NCBI GenBank assembly: GCA_963775275.1
Contig: CAVZII010000005.1
Coordinates: forward strand, 1,116,001 to 1,180,000
DNA from: JANWHQ01 sp963775275
GTDB taxonomy: Bacteria; Pseudomonadota; Alphaproteobacteria; Caulobacterales; Caulobacteraceae
Reading direction: 5' to 3'
DNA: 64,000 bases
In this document: positions 18,424 to 25,282 of the stretch, piece after piece
Layout: each line of letters starts with the position of its first letter
How positions within the stretch are numbered: position 1 is the first letter of the stretch
Position numbers and translations under genes: made by a program
Notes under the pieces: model-generated
Seen by the model: the letters and a program-made list of their open reading frames with translations, nothing else
Database searches by the model: none
What the model was told of the DNA's origin: nothing

Positions 18424-20046
18424 TCAGCGCCCCTTCACGCACAGGTACCTGGCCCGGTGGATGTCGGGCAGGTTGTCGACCCAGCCGGTGATGCGGGGGT
18501 TCACCAGGTTGCGGCTCACGCTGAAGTAGACCGGGGCGACGGGGGCGTCCTGGAGCATCATCGCCTCGGCGCGCGCGAGCTCGTCCGCGCGCCTGGCGAC
18601 ATCAGGCTCGCGGTTGGCGGCGTCCAGCAGGGCGTCGTAGGCCCGGTTCCTGTAGTCGCCGTAGTTCTGCTGGCCGGTGTCCGAGCGCATCAAGCCGAGG
18701 AAGGTCATCGGGTCGTCGAAATCGGCCACCCAGCCGGCGAAGGCGACCTGGAAGTCGCGGATGCGAAAGGCCTCGAAGGCGATCTGGGTTTCGTTCTGGA
18801 CGAGGTCGACCCGGACCCCGACCGACTTCCAGTCGGCCTGGATCGAGGGGGTGATCAGCATGGCGTCCGAGGTGTTGGGGAACTTCAGCTCGAGCCTGAG
18901 GGGACGGTCCGGGCCGTAGCCGGCCTCGGCGAGGAGCCGGCGGGCCTCCCCCTGGCGGTGCTCGAGGCTCCAGGTCGTCCAGTCCGGCGCCTCGACCGGC
19001 CGGTAGTTGGCGGTCCCCGGCGGGACGAAGGTGAAGGCCGGGATCTGGCCCGCGCGCAGCAGCTTGCCGGCGATGAAGCGCCGGTCGATGGCCATGTCGA
19101 GCGCGCGGCGCACGCGGGCGTCCCGAAGCGCGGGCACGTCGCGGCTGTTGAAGGCGAGGTAGATGGTGGTGAGATAGGCGTGGGTGCGCACATAGGCCGC
19201 CATGCCGCCCTCGCCGCGCAGCCAGGGCACGCGGCTGGACTGGATGGAGGCGTTGATGTCCAGCTCTCCGCGCCGCACGCGCCGCTCGGCAGAGACGGAA
19301 TCGTTGGTTGGGTAGTAGTCGATCCGGTCCACGCAGACGTGGGCCGCGTCGTAGAACCGCGGGTTCTTGACCACCTGCAGATGGTCGCCGAGCTTCCAGG
19401 AGACGGGGACGAAGGGCCCGTCGGAGACATAGCGGCCGGGCTGGTCCCAGGCGTCGCCCCAGCGCTCCACGGCATGGCGCGGGACCGGGTACATGCTCTG
19501 GTGCTTGGCGATCTGGAGCAGATAGGGCGCGGGATGCTCGAGCGTCAGGCGCAGGGTGAGCGGATCGGTCGCCTCGGCCCCCAGCGCCGACAGCGGCGCC
19601 TTGCCCTCGTTCACGGCCTCGGCGCCCTTCAGGAAGTAGAGCAGGTAGGCGTACTGGGAGGCGGTTTTCGGGTCGAGGGTGCGGCGAAGGGCGAAGACGA
19701 AGTCGTCCGCGGTCACCGGGACCCCGTCCGACCAGAGGGCGCGGCGCAGATGGAAGGTCCAGACGAGGCCGTCCCTGGACGTCTCCCAGGACTTGGCGAT
19801 CCCCGGGACTGGGTTGCCGTCCGGCCCGTCCTCGACCAGGCCCACCATCACGTCGCCCACGATCGTGGCCTCGTTGACCAGGCTGATCTTGGCCGGATCC
19901 AGCGAAGTGGGATCGGTGACGTTGCCGTACTCCAGGCACAGCTTGCCCGCCGGACAGGGCGGCCGCTCGGGCCGGCCCGAGCAGGCGGCGAGCAGGAGCA
20001 GCAGGAGCCAGGCGGCGACCGCAATGCGGCGGCGATTGACAGACAA
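18424..20046 (-). CDS. oppA: Oligopeptide-type ABC transporter substrate-binding lipoprotein
   Basis: A 540-residue extracytoplasmic solute-binding protein of family 5 (OppA/DppA class). A lipoprotein signal is clear: a poly-Leu core followed by the lipobox LAAC, so the mature protein is lipid-anchored. The family signature region is ADDFVFALRRTLDP, and the body shows FAGWVADFDDPMTFL and YFSVSRNLVNP. I take the TTG at 20046 (LSVNRRRIAVAAW) as the start because the frame upstream runs into a palindromic repeat and gives no signal-like sequence; this start is moderately certain. It is the distal gene of a leftward set with oppB, oppC and a glutathione-transferase-like gene, but the two ATPase subunits are not in the window. 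Confidence 0.88.
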   Translation of the reverse strand: MSVNRRRIAVAAWLLLLLLAACSGRPERPPCPAGKLCLEYGNVTDPTSLDPAKISLVNEATIVGDVMVGLVEDGPDGNPVPGIAKSWETSRDGLVWTFHLRRALWSDGVPVTADDFVFALRRTLDPKTASQYAYLLYFLKGAEAVNEGKAPLSALGAEATDPLTLRLTLEHPAPYLLQIAKHQSMYPVPRHAVERWGDAWDQPGRYVSDGPFVPVSWKLGDHLQVVKNPRFYDAAHVCVDRIDYYPTNDSVSAERRVRRGELDINASIQSSRVPWLRGEGGMAAYVRTHAYLTTIYLAFNSRDVPALRDARVRRALDMAIDRRFIAGKLLRAGQIPAFTFVPPGTANYRPVEAPDWTTWSLEHRQGEARRLLAEAGYGPDRPLRLELKFPNTSDAMLITPSIQADWKSVGVRVDLVQNETQIAFEAFRIRDFQVAFAGWVADFDDPMTFLGLMRSDTGQQNYGDYRNRAYDALLDAANREPDVARRADELARAEAMMLQDAPVAPVYFSVSRNLVNPRITGWVDNLPDIHRARYLCVKGR

Positions 20047-20103
20047 GGTCGCCAGGGTCTCTGGCGGACCAAGCGACGCCCGAGGCGGCGGAGCCGCCCG
20101 CAA

Positions 20104-20204
20104 GGGGAAACGCGGAGCTCGCGGAGGAAGGAGGAGGACGCAGAGCGGCCCAGGCCCTCTGCGGTCTCTGCGACTTCTTTGCGTGCTCTGCGTTGAACTC
20201 GACG
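20104..20204. repeat. CGCAGAG-type palindromic repeat, copy 2
   Basis: An inverted repeat with left units ACGCGGAG, CGCGGAGGA and GGACGCAGAG, and right units CTCTGCGGTCTCTGCG and GTGCTCTGCGTTGAACTC. It is related to the copy at 10755-10850. It lies between oppA and the glutathione-transferase-like gene, interrupting the transport operon. Confidence 0.65.
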
Positions 20205-20222
20205 GCCTTCGGCCAGGTCGAC

Positions 20223-21020
20223 CTAGCGCCATGGGCGTGCTTGGTGGCTCAACTTCCCCGCCCCGAAGGTCACGCCGCCTCGGTCGGGGGCGGGCGCATG
20301 CGGCCGGGGTAGGACAGGGCCTTCTTGACTCCCGGGACGCTCCTCCATGCGGCGGAGCCAGTCGTAGACCCGGGGCGAGGCGGTCTGGTTCAGGGCGTCG
20401 GCGACCACGCGCTCGGCGCCCGCGATCATGGAGAAGGCGTTCACGTCGGCGAGCGAATAGGTCGGCGCGGCGAGCCACTCGTGCCCGGAAAGCTCGGCCT
20501 CGGCCTTCTCCACGGCGGTCTTGAGCTTGCGGCGGGCGTCGGCGAGGTCCTCGTCGCTGTAGCCGGTGGAGGAGACGGTCGCCCATTTCTTGCGCGGGCC
20601 GTCCAGCGGGATGCGCGAGAGGATCTCGTTCATCTCGGCCTTGTCGATCTTCTGGGCGAAGGGCGAGGCGAAGTTGGCGCCGATGACGGTGAGGGCCGGG
20701 CAGATGTACTCGTCCACGTACTTGGTCCAGATCCGCATCCGGGCGCGCCAGTAGGGATCGGCGGGGCGCAGCGGATTCTCGGGGAAGACGTCCTCGATGT
20801 ACTCGTTGATGACGGTGGACTCTGTGACCACCCGGCCGTCGTGGACGAGCACCGGCACCTGGCCATCGGGGTTTATCGCGAGGAACCAGTCCGAGTACTG
20901 CTCCCAGCGGCGGCCCTCCAGGTTCAGCTGGCGGCTGGTGAACTCGATCCCCTTCTCCGAGAGGGCGAGCAGGGGCTTCATGGAATTGGCCACCGGCTCG
21001 AAGTGGTAGAGCTCAAGCAT
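20223..21020 (-). CDS. Glutathione S-transferase-like protein with apparent C-terminal frameshift
   Basis: An N-terminal thioredoxin-fold glutathione-binding domain (MLELYHFEPVANSMK, NPDGQVPVLVHDG, ESTVINEYIED) is followed by the all-helical C-terminal domain. The start at 21020 lies 20 bases after the oppC stop. As read, the frame ends at 20223 with an odd tail rich in Pro and Arg. Dropping one base from the GGG run at 20331-20333 (minus strand) restores a normal family ending: ERPGVKKALSYPGRMRPPP followed by TEAA and a stop at 20270-20272. So there is an apparent one-base insertion, either real or an assembly error. It could be a tau- or beta-type GST; the substrate is unknown. Its place inside an opp operon suggests a role with the imported compound. 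Confidence 0.8.
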   Translation of the reverse strand: MLELYHFEPVANSMKPLLALSEKGIEFTSRQLNLEGRRWEQYSDWFLAINPDGQVPVLVHDGRVVTESTVINEYIEDVFPENPLRPADPYWRARMRIWTKYVDEYICPALTVIGANFASPFAQKIDKAEMNEILSRIPLDGPRKKWATVSSTGYSDEDLADARRKLKTAVEKAEAELSGHEWLAAPTYSLADVNAFSMIAGAERVVADALNQTASPRVYDWLRRMEERPGSQEGPVLPRPHAPAPDRGGVTFGAGKLSHQARPWR

Positions 21021-21040
21021 CGCGTTCTCTCTCCCCGATG

Positions 21041-21955
21041 TCAGCGGTCCTTGGGATCGATCGCGTCCCTGAGGCCATCGCCGATGAAGTTGAAACACAT
21101 CAGGGTCCCTACCATGACCACCGACGGCGCCACCAGGAGCCAGGGCGCCACCTCCATGGTCTGGGCGCCCTGGGCGATCAGGACGCCGAGGGAGGTGAGC
21201 GGCTCCTGCACGCCCAGGCCGAGGAAGCTCAGGAAGCTCTCCGCCAGGATCACCGCGGGAATGGTGAGGGTGACGTAGACCACCACCGGGCCCAGGAGGT
21301 TGGGCACGATGTGGCGCGCGATGATGGCCGGCGCGCCAAGGCCGCAGGCCCGCGCCGCCTCGATGAACTCGCGATGGCGCAGGGATAACGTCTGCCCACG
21401 GACGATCCGCGCCATGGTCAGCCATTCCACCGCCCCGATGGCGACGAAGACGAGGACGAAGTTGCGACCGAAGGCGGCCATCAGGAGGATCACGAAGAAG
21501 ATGAAGGGCAGGGCGTAGAGCACGTCCACCACCCGCATCATCGCCTCGTCGATGCGCCCGCCCAGGTAGCCGGCGGTCGCGCCCCAGGCCACGCCGATGA
21601 TGAGCGAGACCGAGGTCGCGGACGCCCCGATGGCGAGGGAGACGCGAAGGCCGACCAGAAGCCGGGCCAGCAGGTCCCGGCCGAGGGAATCCGCGCCCAG
21701 GAGGTGCCCGGCCGTGAGCGGCGGCGCCCAGACGTCGTCCTTGTGAATCTGGTCGTAGCCGAACGGGACCAGCCAGGGACCGACCACGGCCAGAAGGACG
21801 ATCAGCCCAAGGATGACCATGCCGGCGACGGCGGCCTTGTTGCGCACGAGCCGGCGGCGCGCGTCATCCCACAAGCTGCGTCCTTTGGGGCTGCGGCCCC
21901 CTGGCGCGGCCGGGGCGCCGGCCCGCTCGATCAGCTGGGCGCGCGAGGCGATCAC
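21041..21955 (-). CDS. oppC: Oligopeptide-type ABC transporter permease OppC
   Basis: A 304-residue inner-membrane permease of the DppC/OppC class. The start is GTG at 21955, overlapping the oppB stop (GTGA). An N-terminal cytoplasmic stretch is followed by a first helix (AGMVILGLIVLLAVVGPWLV). The periplasmic segment has the typical HLLGADSLGRDLLARLL motif. Further helices follow, with the EAA loop EAARACGLGAPAIIARHIVPN that contacts the ATPase. It ends in GDGLRDAIDPKDR, typical of OppC. It pairs with OppB to form the channel. Confidence 0.93.
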   Translation of the reverse strand: MIASRAQLIERAGAPAAPGGRSPKGRSLWDDARRRLVRNKAAVAGMVILGLIVLLAVVGPWLVPFGYDQIHKDDVWAPPLTAGHLLGADSLGRDLLARLLVGLRVSLAIGASATSVSLIIGVAWGATAGYLGGRIDEAMMRVVDVLYALPFIFFVILLMAAFGRNFVLVFVAIGAVEWLTMARIVRGQTLSLRHREFIEAARACGLGAPAIIARHIVPNLLGPVVVYVTLTIPAVILAESFLSFLGLGVQEPLTSLGVLIAQGAQTMEVAPWLLVAPSVVMVGTLMCFNFIGDGLRDAIDPKDR

Positions 21956-22890
21956 GTGAGCCGGCTCCTGGGATCGAGCGACGCCTGGATGAGGTCGGCG
22001 GCGAGGTTCAGCCCCATGATCAGGGCGGCGTAGAGAATCACCACCCCCATCACCACCGTGTAGTCGCGCTGGAGCGCGCTGAGGACGAAGCTCTTGCCGA
22101 GGCCGGGGAGCTGGAAGATCTGCTCGACCACGAGGGAGCCGGTGATCAGCCCCGCGCAGGCCGGGCCGAGGTAGGCGACGACCGGCAGGATGCCTGCCGG
22201 CAGGGCGTGGCGGACCACCACGCGGGTCTCGGACAGGCCCTTGGCGCGGGCCGTGCGCGCCCAGTTCGAGCGCAGGGCCTCGATCATGCCCGCCCGAACG
22301 AGGCGGGAGATCACCGCGATCTGCGGCAGGGCAAGGACGGTCACGGGCAGGACCAGGTAGCTCAGGCCCGCAAGACCCTGCCCCGCCCGCGGCCAGCCGG
22401 CCGTCGGCAGCCAGCCGAGCCGGGAGGCGAAGAGCAGCACCAGGAGCGGGGCGGTGACGAAGGTTGGGATGCAGACGCCCAGCACGGCCATCGCCATGAC
22501 CGCGTGGTCGGCGCCCCGATTCTGGCGGATCGCGGCGGCGACGCCGAAGCCGGTCCCAAGGCCGAGGGCCAGGACGAGGGCCGAGGCGCCGAGCGTCAGG
22601 CTCTTGGGGAAGCCCTGGGCGACCACATCCAGGACCGACTTGTCCTTGTACTTGAGCGAAGGACCGAAGTCGCCGTGCAGGACGCCTGCGAGGTAGTCCG
22701 CGTACTGGACCGCCAGCGGCCGGTTCATGCCGTACCTGGCCAGCACATTGGCCTCGATGGCCGGCGTCAGCCTGCGATCGGACGAGAACGGCCCGCCCGG
22801 CGCCGCGCGCATCATGAAGAAGGCGAGGGTGACGATGACGAAGAGGGTGGGGACGATGACAAGGAGCCGGCGGAACAGAAAGCGCAGCAT
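21952..22890 (-). CDS. oppB: Oligopeptide-type ABC transporter permease OppB
   Basis: A 312-residue inner-membrane permease of the DppB/OppB class. The N-terminal helix is in MLRFLFRRLLVIVPTLFVIV, followed by the family's RAAPGGPF segment and YGMNRPLAVQYADYL. The EAA loop is RTARAKGLSETRVVVRHALP. It ends in DLIQASLDPRSRLT, a standard OppB end (most read Y-x-x-x-DPR). First gene of the leftward opp set; it overlaps oppC by 4 bases. Confidence 0.93.
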   Translation of the reverse strand: MLRFLFRRLLVIVPTLFVIVTLAFFMMRAAPGGPFSSDRRLTPAIEANVLARYGMNRPLAVQYADYLAGVLHGDFGPSLKYKDKSVLDVVAQGFPKSLTLGASALVLALGLGTGFGVAAAIRQNRGADHAVMAMAVLGVCIPTFVTAPLLVLLFASRLGWLPTAGWPRAGQGLAGLSYLVLPVTVLALPQIAVISRLVRAGMIEALRSNWARTARAKGLSETRVVVRHALPAGILPVVAYLGPACAGLITGSLVVEQIFQLPGLGKSFVLSALQRDYTVVMGVVILYAALIMGLNLAADLIQASLDPRSRLT

Positions 22891-22992
22891 GCCTCGCCTT
22901 TCCAGCCGGTGTACGATAAGCCCGCGCCCGTCCAGAAGCTTTCATCCGGCCCCGGCGTTGTCAAACCGGGCCGGCCCATCGGGAGCAGATCC

Positions 22993-23403
22993 ATGGCCGA
23001 CATCCGCAAGGTGACCGACGATTTCTCGGTGGCGCCCCAGATCGGGCTCGAGGACGTGGCGACGGCCGCGGCGATGGGCTTCGTCAAGCTGATCAACAAC
23101 CGTCCCGACGGCGAGGCGCCCGGCCAGCCGACGAGCGCCCAGATGGAGGCCGCGGCGCGCGCGGCGGGCCTGGACTATGTGCACATCCCCTTCGCGGGAC
23201 GCCCGAGCCCGGACCAGGCCGAGGCGGTCCGGGCGGCCGCGGCGGCGGCGAACGGACCGGTCCTGGCCTTCTGCCGGTCGGGCACGCGCTCGATCACGGC
23301 CTGGTCCCTGGGCCAGGCCCAGGCCGGCGCCCGGCCGGCGGACGAGCTGATCGCGCTGGGCGCGGGCGCCGGCTACGACCTCTCCGGCGCGCTCGGCGGC
23401 TGA
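22993..23403 (+). CDS. DUF442 / TIGR01244-type phosphatase-like or sulfurtransferase protein
   Basis: A 136-residue cytoplasmic protein with the dual-specificity-phosphatase-like fold of the DUF442 family (also called beta-lactamase-hydrolase-like). It starts ADIRKVTDDFSVAPQIGLED, carries the conserved FVKLINNRPDGE, and has the catalytic loop FCRSGTRS with active-site Cys. Relatives are linked to sulfide oxidation or quinone-linked sulfur transfer and often sit near metallo-beta-lactamase-fold sulfur dioxygenases. Here a metallo-hydrolase of another subfamily lies about 210 bases downstream. The exact reaction is not predictable. Confidence 0.85.
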   Translation: MADIRKVTDDFSVAPQIGLEDVATAAAMGFVKLINNRPDGEAPGQPTSAQMEAAARAAGLDYVHIPFAGRPSPDQAEAVRAAAAAANGPVLAFCRSGTRSITAWSLGQAQAGARPADELIALGAGAGYDLSGALGG

Positions 23404-23561
23404 CCCGCCTGGCGTTCGATCGTCACATGGACCACGGGCGTCGAGGGCGGCGAGGCCTGGACCACGGCCGCGGCCAGGAGCTGTAGCGCCATGACACAGA
23501 TCAGGGCCGCCGCGGCGCGCTGGAGCCGTTTTGAGACGAAGATGACCGTGTCGGCCGCCAT
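23373..23561 (-). CDS. Small membrane or secreted protein (hypothetical)
   Basis: A 62-residue frame on the minus strand starting at 23561 (MAADTVIFVSKRLQRAAA). It has a basic N-terminus, one hydrophobic helix (LICVMALQLLAAAVVQAS) and a short polar tail, so it is either a signal-peptide-bearing or a single-pass membrane peptide. The ribosome-binding site is weak. Its 3' end overlaps the 3' end of the DUF442 gene by 31 bases in opposite orientation. It fits the gap between two rightward genes. I do not recognise it; its protein-like composition is the only support. Confidence 0.45.
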   Translation of the reverse strand: MAADTVIFVSKRLQRAAAALICVMALQLLAAAVVQASPPSTPVVHVTIERQAGQPPSAPERS

Positions 23562-23612
23562 GTCCGCATTCCCCGCGAAGGTTCCGGCCCCTCCAGCGCA
23601 AGCGCCGGGCCG

Positions 23613-24536
23613 GTGAGCGCGGCCGCCGCCATCCCCTTCGTGCGCGAGATCGACCCGGACTACGGCCGGCCACGCCGGCTCTCGCCGCTCGTGCGGCGGA
23701 TCACGGCGAACAACCCCGGCCCCTTCACCTTCACCGGGACGGGGACCTATGTGGTCGGCCAGGGCGAGGCGGCGGTGATCGATCCGGGCCCGCCGATCGA
23801 GGCGCACCTCCAGGCCCTGCTGGCGTCGACGCGGGGCGAACGGATCACGGCGATCCTGGTCACCCACACGCATCTGGACCACTCGCCCCTGGCGCACGCG
23901 CTGAAGGCGGCCACCGGCGCGACGATCTACGGCCTGGCCGCGCCCGGGGCCGAGGAGGCGGCGGTCCGGCTGGACGAGGGCCAGGACGCAGGGTTCACGC
24001 CGGACGTGACGGTCAAGGACGGCCAGAGGATCGGAGGCCCCGGCTGGACGCTCGAGGCTCTGATGACGCCCGGCCATGCGTCGAACCACGTCTGCTGGGC
24101 GCTGCTGGAGGAGAACGCCCTGTTCAGCGGCGACCATGTCATGGGCTGGTCGACCACGGTGGTGAGCCCGCCGGACGGCGACATGGGCGCCTATCTGGAG
24201 AGCCTGGACCGCACGGCCGCGCGCGGCTTCGACCGCCTCTATCCCACCCACGGCCCGCCGGTGGAGGACGTCGCGCCCTTCCTGGCCGCCTACAAGGCCC
24301 ACCGGCTGGAGCGCGAGCGGCAGATCCTGGGCGAGCTGGCGCAAGGGCCACGGCGCATTCCCGAGATGGTCCGGACGATCTATGCCGACGTCGATCCCCG
24401 GCTGCACCCGGCCGCCGGCCACTCCATGCTCGCGCACCTGATCCGACTGGTCCGAACCGGCGTGGTCGCCTGCGAGACCGAGCCCGGGCCGTCCGGCCTC
24501 TACCGGCTCGCGGCCGGAGCGGAGCCGGCGCCATGA
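23613..24536 (+). CDS. Metallo-beta-lactamase-fold hydrolase (LACTB2-like)
   Basis: A 307-residue protein starting at GTG 23613. The zinc-binding motif HTHLDHS, later metal ligands in TPGHASNHVC and SGDHVMGW, and the final His in YPTHGPP are all present. A C-terminal winged-helix-like segment (about 240-300) is typical of the LACTB2/glyoxalase-II-like subgroup, whose members hydrolyse thioesters, phosphodiesters or RNA. The sequence does not settle the substrate. It overlaps the downstream sulfotransferase by 4 bases (ATGA), so they are probably translationally coupled. Confidence 0.88.
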   Translation: MSAAAAIPFVREIDPDYGRPRRLSPLVRRITANNPGPFTFTGTGTYVVGQGEAAVIDPGPPIEAHLQALLASTRGERITAILVTHTHLDHSPLAHALKAATGATIYGLAAPGAEEAAVRLDEGQDAGFTPDVTVKDGQRIGGPGWTLEALMTPGHASNHVCWALLEENALFSGDHVMGWSTTVVSPPDGDMGAYLESLDRTAARGFDRLYPTHGPPVEDVAPFLAAYKAHRLERERQILGELAQGPRRIPEMVRTIYADVDPRLHPAAGHSMLAHLIRLVRTGVVACETEPGPSGLYRLAAGAEPAP

Positions 24537-25282
24537 ACGCGCCGGCCGAGGCGCCGCCCGGGGCGCGGACCCTGTTCTTCGTGCACATCCCCAAGTGCGC
24601 GGGGACCTCGATCCGCAATGTGCTGAGGCGCTGGTACGGGCCGGGCCTGGTGATGCTGAACTCCTACGTCCCGCAGGCGCTCGCCGAGGCGACGGCGGCG
24701 CTGGGACGCACGCCCGAGGCCGTCGCGGGACACTTCAGGTACGGGATGCACGAGGCGATCGCCTGCACGCCGCTCTACGTCAGCATGACCCGCGACCCGG
24801 TCGATCGGTTCGTCTCGCTCTACAAGCACGTGCGCGCCTCGCCCGAGCACGTGCTGCACGCCGGCGCGGCGGGAGGAAGCCTGGAGGCGTTCTACGCCTA
24901 TTGCCTGGAGCACAAGCGGGCGCGCAACCACACCTTGGGCATCCAGTGCTTCTTCCTGTCGCGTACGCGGCGGTTCGAGGAGGCCAGGGCGGTGATCGAT
25001 GAGGCGTTCGACCTGATCGCGCCGGTCGAGGACGCGGCCGCCTTCGTGCGCGAATTAGCGGCCCTGCTCGGCAAGCCCGAGGTGCAGACGCCGGCGCTGA
25101 ACGTGCGCGAGGAGGACGCGGCGCTGAGGGCCGAGGCCGAGGCCCTGGCCGGCCGGATCCGCGAGGACCACGTCGAGGACCTGCGGCTACATCGGTACGT
25201 CAAGGAACGTTTCGCGCGCCGCCGGACCGGGGATCAGCCCCCTACTGCGCCGCAGTCCGGATCGCGGCCACAAGGCGGGTGA
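24533..25282 (+). CDS. Sulfotransferase family 2-type protein
   Basis: A 249-residue protein with the short sulfotransferase fold. The PAPS loop is FFVHIPKCAGTSIRNVL near residues 15-31, typical of the family-2 (carbohydrate or heparan-type) group. The 3'-phosphate loop is SMTRDPVDRFVSLY. It ends in a basic tail (RFARRRTG) and overlaps the 3' end of the convergent ligase/DUF1499 gene by 41 bases. The acceptor is unknown. It is the third sulfotransferase in about 15 kb and not closely related to the two TPR-linked ones. Confidence 0.83.
   Translation: MNAPAEAPPGARTLFFVHIPKCAGTSIRNVLRRWYGPGLVMLNSYVPQALAEATAALGRTPEAVAGHFRYGMHEAIACTPLYVSMTRDPVDRFVSLYKHVRASPEHVLHAGAAGGSLEAFYAYCLEHKRARNHTLGIQCFFLSRTRRFEEARAVIDEAFDLIAPVEDAAAFVRELAALLGKPEVQTPALNVREEDAALRAEAEALAGRIREDHVEDLRLHRYVKERFARRRTGDQPPTAPQSGSRPQGG

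Noticed and set aside
21956..22945. One giant frame joining oppC sequence to upstream DNA
   Set aside because: The upstream part is a shadow of oppB; the true oppC starts at the GTG overlapping the oppB stop.
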